Shown: positions 56,084 to 64,000 of the stretch, piece by piece
Layout of the letters: every line of letters begins with the position of its first letter
Position numbering within the stretch: the first letter of the stretch is position 1
Assembly: GCA_902651635.1 (NCBI GenBank)
Contig: CACRSC010000023.1
Location: forward strand, 36,324-100,323
DNA length: 64,000 bases
Source: Mastigamoeba balamuthi
Lineage: Eukaryota > Evosea > Mastigamoebida > Mastigamoebidae
Direction: 5' to 3'
Position numbers and translations under genes: made by a program
The notes under the pieces: model-generated
What the model saw: the letters and a program-made list of their open reading frames with translations, nothing else
Databases searched by the model: none
What the model was told of the DNA's origin: nothing

Positions 56084-56280
56084 GGGCGGGCGAGCGGTGC
56101 GTCTGCCCTCTTCGACTCCAGAAAAAAAAGACAGAAGATTAATTCCCTCCAAAAAGTGTATCTAGTGCCATCCGCGTTGGCGTTTGGCGCCACGCATGCC
56201 AGACGGTCTTTGAGCCAATTGTGTGCCCCTCTTGTATTTTGCAGGGTTTTATGGGCGGGGTGGCAATCACGCCACTCGTC
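56084..56280. other. Intergenic
   Basis: About 200 bp containing the helicase promoter and the 3' flank of the secreted-protein gene. No gene was seen. Confidence 0.4.
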
Positions 56281-57296
56281 AGTTGATCTTCATGCCGTGG
56301 GTGGCGGTGAGGTAGTTGCAGAAGCTGTAGGGCCCCAGGTCGCAGCTCTCGGGGTCGGTGATGACGACGCCGCTGTTGTCATAGTTGCGGACCGGGGTTG
56401 TTCCAGGCTTGTGGTACCACGTCTCGTCCTCCTTCACGTAGCGGTACCAGTGGAAGTCGTGGTGCGGCCACACCACCAGCGCCACCTCCCACCCGCCGGT
56501 GACTCCTGTCTCCCTCAGTCCGTCGCGCAGCGATGCCTCCTTGACGTGGTCGCAGTCGAGGATGCGGAACTTCGCGCCAGAGCCGCGCCCGGGCTGGGCG
56601 AACGTGTCGGTCATCGTGTCGGTCGCGAAGTTGTAGCAGTTGTTCTTACTGACGTGCCGAGGGCTGTTCCACTCTGCGAACAGGTCGTCGTTCCTGACCT
56701 CCTTGCCGGCACCTCGCACGAGGGGGTGGTACCTCCGTATCGCCTGCAGCAGCACGTTAGGGATCCCTTGTGGGCTCTGATGAGCGAACCTCGAGCACGT
56801 AGTCGCGGACGGTCGGAAGGAACAGGTCGCCGTGGGCCGTTCCCAGCAGCCACTCCTCCAGAGCTCTTCCAGGGCCGAAATATTCCGGTGTCTCAGACCT
56901 TGAGGCGAGGGACGTCACCGACACGAGGCCCCTGAACACGCCGATGATGTGTGTGCGCGTCTCCACGTGGAAGCCGCGGTAGCCGAGGGCCGGGAGGCTG
57001 GGCAGGTGCAGGTTCACCGCCGTCGACGTGCGGTTCAGGGAGCTGATCGTCGCGAGGAGCAGCGCGGTCTGGGCAGGGCCGAGGTCCCACTCTGGGTTGG
57101 GACGCCCAACGAACACATCGAGCACAATGTGGGCGGTGTGCTCGGTGAGGCCAAACCGGCCTTCCCTACGAGCGGTGAGTACGGGGAGTACGGTTAGCTC
57201 TTTCCATCAGGCAAGCAGAGCAGATGATTCGCACTGGCTGCCGAGGGCAGATGCCACGCAGAGGAGGAACACGAGAGCAAAGCAAGAAGCCCTCAT
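56281..57296 (-). CDS. Secreted protein with VxGRPNPxW and NNCYNxA motifs, unknown function
   Basis: The signal peptide begins at 57296 (MRASCFALVFLLCVASALGS). An intron of about 75 nt with a GTGCGA donor and CGTAG acceptor joins SQ to EGRFGLTEHTAHIVLDVFVG. The protein then shows VFVGRPNPEWDL, later KNNCYNFATDTMTDTFAQPG, a WWP-like VVWPHHDFHWYRYVKEDETW stretch, and HKPGTTP...NYDNSG. A second intron lies near 56760. These motifs recur together in uncharacterised secreted proteins of bacteria and some eukaryotes, as far as I recall. Conserved Cys, His and Asp suggest a hydrolase-like fold, but I assign no activity. The 5' half of this gene is duplicated at 57867-58143. Confidence 0.7.
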
Positions 57297-57319
57297 GTGC
57301 TTACTGCTATGTGCGTTGT

Positions 57320-57545
57320 GTTGTGATGACAGCGCCGGTGAAGGATATCATCCAGACAACCGTTTCACGGCCCGCACACCCGGTATCTTTCTTTCCATTT
57401 ACCCCGGTGCTGGAAACATTGCAACGGCATCTGACCGCCCGCCGACGGACCAATATCAACGGACAGACAAGCTGAGGCGGGCACGCGAATGCTGCACTCC
57501 CACAAAGGACGAGAGGCCTGAGGTGGAGTGCAAACAATACAGTGA
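57320..57545. repeat. Duplicated intergenic unit, copy 1
   Basis: Contains TTTCTTTCCATTTACCCC, GGAAACATTGCAACGGC, CCGCCGACGGACC and AATGCTGCAC, which recur at 58160-58345 and 62800-62990. The copies are diverged by substitutions and small indels. Confidence 0.85.
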
Positions 57546-57866
57546 ATGGTTGCTATTAGATGCTCCTCAGCTCGGTCAGATGCTCTTGATCGCCGTCGTG
57601 GTGGGTGTGGGATCCGGGGAGAAGCGCTGCTCCAGCGCCATAACCATGGTGGCGGTAGGGAACAGGTTCATCAGCTTGACCTCGTAGAGCCTCTTGGACG
57701 CGCGCAGCTGCGCCACGACCTGCAGGGCGTCGTGGGCCTCCTTGCTCGTCCGCTCTCGGCTGGTCGTCTCGGGGCTCGTCAGCAGCGTCCTCACGTTCTC
57801 ACACAGCGGCACGCGCCTCACGGGCTGCATCTCGCGGATCGTGGTGCTCCGCTTGAACTGCACGAG
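57546..57866 (-). pseudogene. 3' fragment copy of the CFAP92-like gene
   Basis: Nearly identical to 62985-63306. It contains the last 95 codons (from QFKRSTTIREMQPVRRVPLC to the stop PTPTTTAIKSI) and the 3' flank. The upstream part of the gene is missing: at 57866 the sequence switches abruptly to the 5' part of the secreted-protein gene. The frame is intact but it has no proper start. Confidence 0.9.
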
Positions 57867-58143
57867 TCGACGTGCGGTTCAGGGAGCTGATCGTCGCGAG
57901 GAGCAGTGCGGTCTGGGCAGGGCCGAGGTCCCACTCTGGGTTGGGACGCCCAACGAACACATCGAGCACAACGCGGGCGGTGTGCTCGGTGAGGCCAAAC
58001 CGGCCTTCCCTACGAGCGGGGAGTACGGGGAGTACGGTTAGCTCTTTCCATCAGGCAAGCAGAGCAGATGATTCGCAACTGGCTGCCGAGGGCAGACGCC
58101 ACGCATAGGAGGAATCCGAGAGTAAAGCAAGAAGCCCTCATGT
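57867..58143 (-). pseudogene. 5' fragment copy of the secreted-protein gene
   Basis: Nearly identical to 57023-57296. It includes the signal peptide start (MRASCFTLGFLLCVASALGS), the intron and the VFVGRPNPEWDL exon, and stops at the junction with the CFAP92-like fragment. A one-base insertion changes the donor from CAGTGCG to CAGTTGCG. Confidence 0.9.
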
Positions 58144-58159
58144 GCTTACTGCTGTGCGT

Positions 58160-58345
58160 TGTGTTGTGATGACAGCGCCGGTGAGAAAATCCATTCAACG
58201 GTGTCACGGCCCGCACTTTCTTTCCATTTACCCCGGTGGTGGAAACATTGCAACGGCTTCCGACCGTCCGCCGACGGACCGCCATCAACGGACCAGCTGA
58301 GACGGGCACGCCAATGCTGCACGCCCACAAAGGGGAAGTCGAGAT
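58160..58345. repeat. Duplicated intergenic unit, copy 2
   Basis: Matches copy 1 (57320-57545), with a deletion around the CACGGCCCGCA segment. A further 17-bp echo of the secreted-protein start region (AGCAAGAAGCCCTCATG) appears at about 58395-58411. Confidence 0.85.
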
Positions 58346-58539
58346 CTTGGTGATTATGACACACCTACGAGGCTCCAATAACAAGAGAAAAGCAAGAAGC
58401 CCTCATGCTCTTTTAGTGTGCCAAGTTATATCCCCCCTCTCCACGAAAGGAAGAACTGAAGGAGGTGTTGTGTGTTAGCAGCTGGGCTGCTGTCACTCAG
58501 TGCCTGGGACCTCTCCGAAATTGTATCAACGAATTTCAC

Positions 58540-61345
58540 CTACCCCCGTTTGGAGAGTTTTGGCTTGGCAATCTTGTGGAGGATCATGTACTCCTTGATC
58601 GGAGCACACCAGCAGACGTTCTCGTAGACGTTCCACACGTCTGGGTGATCGTCTGGAACGTCGGGGAAACCGATGTACTTGACACGGAACTATAATAATC
58701 ATCTGTTTTCAGGCCTGTGCTCATACACCTTTTTGATGAGGAACACGCCCTTGTTGCATGCCTCCTTCGAGAGCTGCTCGAGGGTCATATCCCCAGGGTA
58801 GAAGATGTGGAGACGGTCCACGTATGTGGTGCTGCGCTCATGGTTGATGAGGGCTTTCAATTTCATAGACAACGTTCAAGTCCTTGTGAGTGCCAATAAC
58901 AACAAACGGTCCCAACCATTCGAGGTCGAGCTTCTCATCCCACTTGTTCCACAGGATCATGTAGTCCCCGGGCTAGTACAACGTCTTGCCTTTGGCTTTC
59001 ATGATGTAGCTCGTGCAGTGCTCATCCTTAATGCATTTTTGGAGTTTCTGGACAACAGGGAACAATTTGGCAGCTTTGACAACATTATGCTGTGTGAATT
59101 CATACTGGTCATCCGACTTCTTGAGGTCCCTGTTGGCTTACTGTGCTCTAATGGCAATGTTGCGAGGGAAACGTGGCTCAAAGTTGTGGATTATGCAGAA
59201 TGGTGATGTTCCAAGCAGCCACAACACCACGGCAAGGGAAATTTCAGGAAGGCTGACAGCCCAGTCCTTGTCGTTCTTCACCACTGCACAAACGATGTCC
59301 ACGACCTGCGTGTTGCGAACTTCAACAACTCTGTGGCCTTGTGGGTGGCATGGCACCAAAATGTGGTGCTTGATGTTGAGGCCTTTCAGCATTGAGGAAA
59401 ATGCCTCAGACTTGAATGCACCTGCGCCGTCCATACCAATTGACCTCGAGAATGACTTGGAACTGAAGACGTACTTCCACAATGCATCCATCACCTCCTT
59501 GGTATCCATGGACTTGGTGGCGATGAGCCAGATCCAAAGTGAGAATCGATTGATGACAGTGAGGATGTAGTACATGTTGTTGGATTCAGCGAGCTTCCGA
59601 TGCGGTCTATGAACAGGAATTCGAATGGCGACTCTGGCCGTGTAGTGCCCATTTCGCCTGTATGGACGAATTGCCCAAAGTTTTTGGCACATTGGGCACT
59701 CATGAACGAGTTTTGCGATGCAGTTAGTGATGCCTGGCCACTTGACTGCCGATTCAATTGAAACTGTCGTGCGTGCCACGATTCCTCCATGACCCACGTA
59801 GGGTACGGAGTGATCGAGAGCAAATATGTGGGCTAGGATGTCCTTAGGTGGCTCGGTGATGACCCTGTTGACGGACCAATGCTGCACCCTGTAGTTCTGC
59901 AAGGTGTACATCCATCGCAAATTCGAGTGGTCGGGTTTGATGACCAGTGGGCTGAAGTTGTAAGGTCGGGCCTTCTGTGTGAGCTCAATGACTCCAATGG
60001 CGTCCTTTTCATTAATCAGGTATTTGCACTTGAGTTTGATCAATTTGCCTGAGTAGAACAGCAGAGGAGAGACGACCCCGGTTTCAGGATTGCACTGAAG
60101 GACTCCTTCACCGACTCCGTACATCCATCAGGCTTGATGAAAACGACAGCACCTGGGATGGGCTGCACGAGGATGCCAGTGTTAACAATTTCTCCAATAG
60201 TTGCATCGAAGCAATGATGGTGCTCCTCAGTGACTTCTCGCAAACAACGAAGCCCACGCCATTCCTTGAACGACTTCTGAGGTGCGGTGATCAGCTTCTT
60301 GTTGTACGTGAACAAGTCCCACAACAGTGCTGTCATATCAGTGAAATTGCAAACAAACTGTGACACAAAGCCAACTACCCTGAGAAAACTCTGCAGCATG
60401 CCCACAGTGTAGGGAAATACCGCGTTTTTGACTGCCTTAATGCGAGCTGGGTTGATGCGAACGTGCTCCCAGGCTGACAGCCAACTGAGAACGGGCATCT
60501 CTTCATAACCAATGAAGCACTTGGGGGCATTGAGCTTGATGTTTTTCGTGCTGCACATATGTTGAGGACCTTCTTGCAGACTCGTACCAGGTCTCGAACC
60601 TGTTGGTTGCCTGGATACAGTCGCCAATGTAGTTCTTGAACTCCTTGAATGGCTGAATCAGGTACGAGATGGCCTTCTGGAAGAAATCGCCAGCTCCCAA
60701 TGCTCCAAACACAGATGATGAAGCAACCAGTCTGCTGTCCAGGGGACGAAACTCTGCTGCCCTGCTGAGCAGTAGCTCTTTGTGTCCGCTGTAGATACAC
60801 GGGGTTTTCGGAGATGAGAGGACTGATGTTGACTGGAGGCAGTTGGCCCTCCTTGAACGTTGGAGCGAGAGTAGGAACTGGGAGCTCGATGGGATCCTCA
60901 TGTTCCTTGACAAGCTTGTTCCACGGGTGGTTGTACTCGAAAACCAGCAGGTTCTCAAACTTGCAGATGAAGTGCTGCGCGTTGCAGAGTCCAAGAAGTA
61001 CTCACCATTAGGCGTGCTTTTTGTGATGAACATGATCGCCTGCTGGCTTGGTGCATCTGGAATCAACTGAACATTGATGATAACAACGTGTCTGATGATT
61101 TCCATGCATCTGTTGCCATCATACATGACAACCTGCTTCAGTAAAGCACACACGTGGTCGTCCCACTGGAGCTTCTTGACGTACTTGATATTGATCATCA
61201 TGCGGTCTGCTTTGCTGTCGAGCTGTGTGTTGATGTTCTGGCCTGCATGCGACCCTGTTGAGACAATGGGCTGGAGGAGTATACAATGCCCATAAGTTGC
61301 CTCGGACGGCTCGCAGATCTTCTTGAACAATGACAGATCAATCAT
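58540..61345 (-). mobile_element. Degenerate Ty3/gypsy chromovirus-type retrotransposon (pol remnant)
   Basis: On the minus strand the domains appear in Ty3/gypsy order but in shifted frames. First is a reverse transcriptase remnant (about 61345-60300; FFQKAISYLIQPFKEF, then YIGD where YxDD is expected, then LNAPKCFIGYEEMP). RNase H-like sequence follows (about 60124-59880). The integrase has its zinc finger (HGGIVARTT ... H-E-C-P-M-C-QKL) and DDE-type core (about 59800-59200; SIGMDGAGAFKS, PCHPQGHRVVEV). The integrase C terminus has the GDYMILWNKWDEKLDLEWLG pattern (about 58990), and last comes a chromodomain-like block (FRVKYIGFPDVP ... WNVYENVC, about 58660). Several frameshifts and stops make it non-functional. 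I could not find paired long terminal repeats. Integrase with a chromodomain marks the chromovirus lineage. Confidence 0.82.
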
Positions 61346-61455
61346 TGTGACATCGTTGAATGTCAGAATATCCCCAAATGGGTTGTCAGTGTTGTCCTTG
61401 ACAAGGTCGTGTACAACGGCAGGGCTTGTGATGTGAATGACTGTGATGCTGGTGT

Positions 61456-61750
61456 AGTCTTCCCAAACCGAGAAACGTGGACTAGCAGGCTCTAATGATG
61501 CCTCTAATGCTGATCCCTATGCAGGCTTGATGCTTGGAGCTCAGAAGGGGCGTAGAACTCAGTAGGAACCTCAAAGAAACGAGAGTGGCTTAAACGTTCC
61601 TGCACACATGAAATTCATACAAATCGAAAAACGTGGGCTAACGAGTTCTAATGATGCCTCTAATGCTGATCTCCACGCAGGCTCGATGCTTGGCGCTCAG
61701 AAGGGGCGTAGAACTTGACAGGAACATCCGAGAAACGAGTAGCTCAAACG
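61456..61750. repeat. Two diverged tandem repeats (about 130 bp each, 165-bp spacing)
   Basis: 61456-61595 and 61622-61750 share CTAATGATGCCTCTAATGCT, GCTCAGAAGGGGCGTAGAAC and GAGAAACG-type blocks. They lie upstream of the pol remnant and could be part of the element's leader or gag region. Confidence 0.8.
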
Positions 61751-61849
61751 TAGACCAACATGCCCCTAGAACGTTGGTCGAGACTGGCCTAACGAGGCAC
61801 CGCAGTCTAGGCTGGTCCACTGGGGTTCAGGGGTGATAGATACTGGCAC

Positions 61850-62760
61850 ACGTGGCTTGAGGTTTAAAATTAAACCACAAATGCTATTGTAAGGGTGTGA
61901 CTGAACAGAGGAAAAGAGAGCTCTGTTGAGATATCTGGTGATGGTGATGTTGAGGTGAGAATTGTGGTGAGAAGATCACTACAGGTATCTGTGGCTCAAC
62001 TGTAAAGCACCTGCAGAGACAATGGGAGCAGGGCAGACCGCCTCTGAGGTTCGTGCTCTTCTCGTTGAGTGGCAGCAGAGTCTGTCTCCTTCAACTTGCT
62101 TGTGGTGCATCAAGATCATCTCGCAGTTCTGGGAATCGGACGGCAGGGTTATTCGGGTGATTTGGAACTGCGTACACAAGGTGAAGCCCCCACCAAGAGG
62201 GAGTACAAGGACGCACTGATGGTGACTGATGTGGAGGAGGCCGAGGTGGCAGCAGCTGAGGTCACTTGCCAGGAGGTGATCCCTGTGAGCAGTGCTGACG
62301 TGCGTGGCCAGCGTTGCTGTGGCCGCCAGTGGTCCGCGGGCCCCTGGTGCTTCTCGGGCTGCAGGGGTGTGTGGTCGGGCAGCACCAGCAGCACCACCAG
62401 CGGTGGCAGCACCTGCAGTGGCAGTGGCATCGCTGGCCCCACAGGCACCCTCTGCAGCACCAGTGGGGGCTCAGTAGACAGAACCGCTCCGCCCGTGGTG
62501 AAAGAACAAACAATTCATGGCCGTTTTCGTAAAAACCAATCGGATTATCTTTCCACGATACGGATCGCGAAAAGCAGCGTGAGATGTTACAGACAATCAC
62601 CCGTGTCGAGTTTTCATTGTTTTTTTCGGCGAAGTGACACAATTGTCTTCTCCTCGGGCCCCGTGCAATTGACTCACCCATAGAGAGGTCTCCGTGAGCC
62701 CTCACGGAGAACCTAGGCTTATAACTCCTGATCTCCCTCAAACACGTCACGGAGTTCTCT
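61850..62760. other. Unassigned region between the pol remnant and the duplicated unit
   Basis: Contains low-complexity sequence rich in GGCAGCACC/TGGTGC units (62360-62470), which reads as Pro/Ala/Gly-rich in several frames. By position it could be a decayed gag, but no zinc knuckle or capsid motif was seen. Confidence 0.35.
62689..62710. repeat. Perfect 10-bp hairpin
   Basis: TCTCCGTGAG and CTCACGGAGA are separated by CC. It lies near the edge of the retroelement region and just before duplicated unit copy 3. Confidence 0.7.
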
Positions 62761-62799
62761 CAGTATAACTTGGGTGGTTTCCGTGAAATCTCGGGACCT

Positions 62800-62990
62800 G
62801 TGCGTCCAACGGTTTCATGGTCGCACCCGGTATCTTTCTTTCCATAAGCTTCGGTGTTGCTAACATTGCAACGGGGCTTCTGACTGTCCGCCGACGGACT
62901 GTCTTCAACGGACAAGCTGAGGCGGACACGCGAATGCTGCACTTCCACAAAGGGAGAGAGACCAGAGGTGGAATGCGAACAATACAATGG
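62800..62990. repeat. Duplicated intergenic unit, copy 3
   Basis: Contains TTTCTTTCCATAAGCTTC, GCTAACATTGCAACGGGG, CCGCCGACGGACTG and CGCGAATGCTGCAC, matching copies 1 and 2. It runs directly into the 3' flank of the CFAP92-like gene. Confidence 0.85.
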
Positions 62991-63016
62991 TTGCTATTAG
63001 ACGCTCCCCAGCTCCG

Positions 63017-64000
63017 TCAGATGCTCTTGATCGCCGTCGTGGTGGGTGTGGGATCCGGGGAGAAGCGCTGCTCCAGCGCCATGACCATGGTGGCGGTAGG
63101 GAACAGGTTCATCAGCTTGACTTCGTAGAGCCTCTTAGACGCGCGCAGCTGCGCCACGACCTGCAGGGCGTCGTGGGCCTCCTTGCTCGTCCTCTCTCGG
63201 CTGGTCGTCTCGGGGCTCGTCAGCAGCGTCCTCACGTTCTCGCACAGCGGCACGCGCCTCACTGGCTGCATCTCGCGGACCGTGGTGCTCCGCTTGAACT
63301 GCACGATCGAGTGCGGGAAGAGGTCCGCGTACAGCAGCCTGCGGAACCTCAGGCGCGGGTTCGACAGGGCGCGCGTGCACGTGGGGCCCGAGGCGCTGGC
63401 GGGGCGCCACATGGCCGGGATGCGCTCATCGAGGGCGATCATGGAGGGCTCCGCATAGCCCTCGAGTATCACGAGGTGCTGCTCGCCGTCGGAGATCTGT
63501 ACCCCCCGGATGGGGCTCGAGAACTCCTCCGAGAGTGGGGCGTTGGACCCGTCGAACGTTACCGCTGCGGGGGCCAGCGGCTGCGTGTTGATGGTCAGGA
63601 CGGTCTCGTGGAGCTTGGCGAGATCCTCGTCGCGGCTGAGGATGAAGACAGCACGAGCGTAGAGCATACTGTCTGTGCTGAGGCGCAGGGCCTCTTGCAG
63701 TGTGACCGACACAGTGATCTCCGTCTCGCACTCCATGTACGGCATCACTCCAGTGCTGATGCCCGACGCGGTCAGGTCCATCTCGGGCATCGAGGGCGCC
63801 GAGTAGTACGTGGCCGGTATGACCTGCATGCTCTGCTTGAGAGACTTGGTTCCTTTGCACAGCTCCGCCAGAGAGAACTTTGCCACGCCGAACGGCGGCG
63901 GCCCTGTGTTCTCTGGCTCCTCGGCAGCTGCTTCGTGCGCAGCGAGCTCTTTCTCCTTCTCGAGCTTCTCCTTCTCTGCCTTCTCCTTCTCGGCCTGGGC
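63017..64000 (-). CDS. CFAP92/KIAA1257-like protein, 5' end beyond window
   Basis: The frame is open from the window edge to the stop at 63017. The N-terminal part seen here is a charged coil (about 64000-63920; AEKEKAEKEKLEKEKELA), followed by PPPFGVAKFSLAELCKGTKS and a beta-rich region. The segment VQISDGEQHLVILEGYAEPS and the last third (LLYADLFPHSIVQFKR ... LTSPETTSRERTSKEAHDAL ... LYEVKLMNLFPTATMVMALE) resemble, by memory, CFAP92/KIAA1257-type cilium-associated proteins carrying DUF4550. The match is suggestive rather than firm. If correct, it implies the organism builds or once built a flagellum. Its 3' end has been copied to 57546-57866. Confidence 0.45.
   Translation of the reverse strand, partial: AQAEKEKAEKEKLEKEKELAAHEAAAEEPENTGPPPFGVAKFSLAELCKGTKSLKQSMQVIPATYYSAPSMPEMDLTASGISTGVMPYMECETEITVSVTLQEALRLSTDSMLYARAVFILSRDEDLAKLHETVLTINTQPLAPAAVTFDGSNAPLSEEFSSPIRGVQISDGEQHLVILEGYAEPSMIALDERIPAMWRPASASGPTCTRALSNPRLRFRRLLYADLFPHSIVQFKRSTTVREMQPVRRVPLCENVRTLLTSPETTSRERTSKEAHDALQVVAQLRASKRLYEVKLMNLFPTATMVMALEQRFSPDPTPTTTAIKSI

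Noticed and set aside
58380-62790. Long terminal repeats around the retroelement
   Set aside because: Comparing the flanks by eye gave no matching direct repeats. The shared sequences there belong to the intergenic unit also present outside the element.

Overview
This looks like nuclear DNA of a GC-rich, intron-bearing, single-celled eukaryote. Nearly every gene is interrupted by short GT...AG introns (about 28-320 nt). Start codons often lie 40-110 bp downstream of a TATA-like box. The gene set (ECM29, YIF1, RPB3, SPX-EXS exporter, ELMO, RhoGEF/RhoGAP, LIM proteins, class III cyclases, SMARCAL1-type helicase) is eukaryotic. Actin/Rho/LIM/ELMO genes, beta-helix surface proteins, an NAD(P)H nitroreductase and a possible cilium-type protein would suit a microaerophilic or anaerobic flagellated amoeba. 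Archamoebae such as Mastigamoeba are my guess, but this is inference and is not proved by the window.

Layout. 0-3 kb: two tandem M28 zinc peptidase genes on the minus strand, the left one cut by the window edge and a 587-base gap. 3.7-16 kb: SPX-EXS phosphate exporter, leucine-rich-repeat protein with about one exon per repeat, UBL/UBA protein resembling UBAC1, secreted unknown protein, beta-helix surface protein, and a divergent uL10/P0-like protein with a SHOCT-like N terminus. 16-22.4 kb: proteasome scaffold ECM29, with a suspicious internal duplication next to an N. 22.5-28 kb: YIF1, tRNA-Arg(ACG), RPB3, a tiny zinc/coiled-coil protein, and a LIM protein.

28-42 kb: a minus-strand run of large multidomain genes: a two-cassette adenylyl-cyclase-like protein, an LRR-GILT fusion, a zinc-finger/ADP-ribosyltransferase protein, and a BAR-DH-PH-RhoGAP-coiled-coil-LIM protein. 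42-49 kb, plus strand: beta-helix receptor-like protein, ELMO protein, CHASE4 adenylyl cyclase. 49.3-49.9 kb: an AT-rich element bounded by 30-bp perfect terminal inverted repeats. 50-56 kb: coiled-coil protein, nitroreductase, decayed gene, SMARCAL1-type helicase.

56-64 kb is a duplicated and transposon-invaded region. A secreted-protein gene and the 3' end of a CFAP92-like gene have been copied and shuffled. A roughly 190-bp intergenic unit occurs three times. A frameshifted Ty3/gypsy chromovirus pol lies in the middle, and the fuller CFAP92-like gene runs off the right end.

Most genes are independent housekeeping or signalling loci. Functional themes that recur are cAMP signalling (two cyclase-family genes), Rho/Arf and cytoskeletal control (BAR-GEF-GAP-LIM, ELMO, LIM), and the extracellular surface (peptidases, beta-helix proteins, LRR proteins). 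Exon boundaries were inferred by reading frames and splice signals by eye. They are reliable where a family motif crosses the junction and approximate elsewhere.
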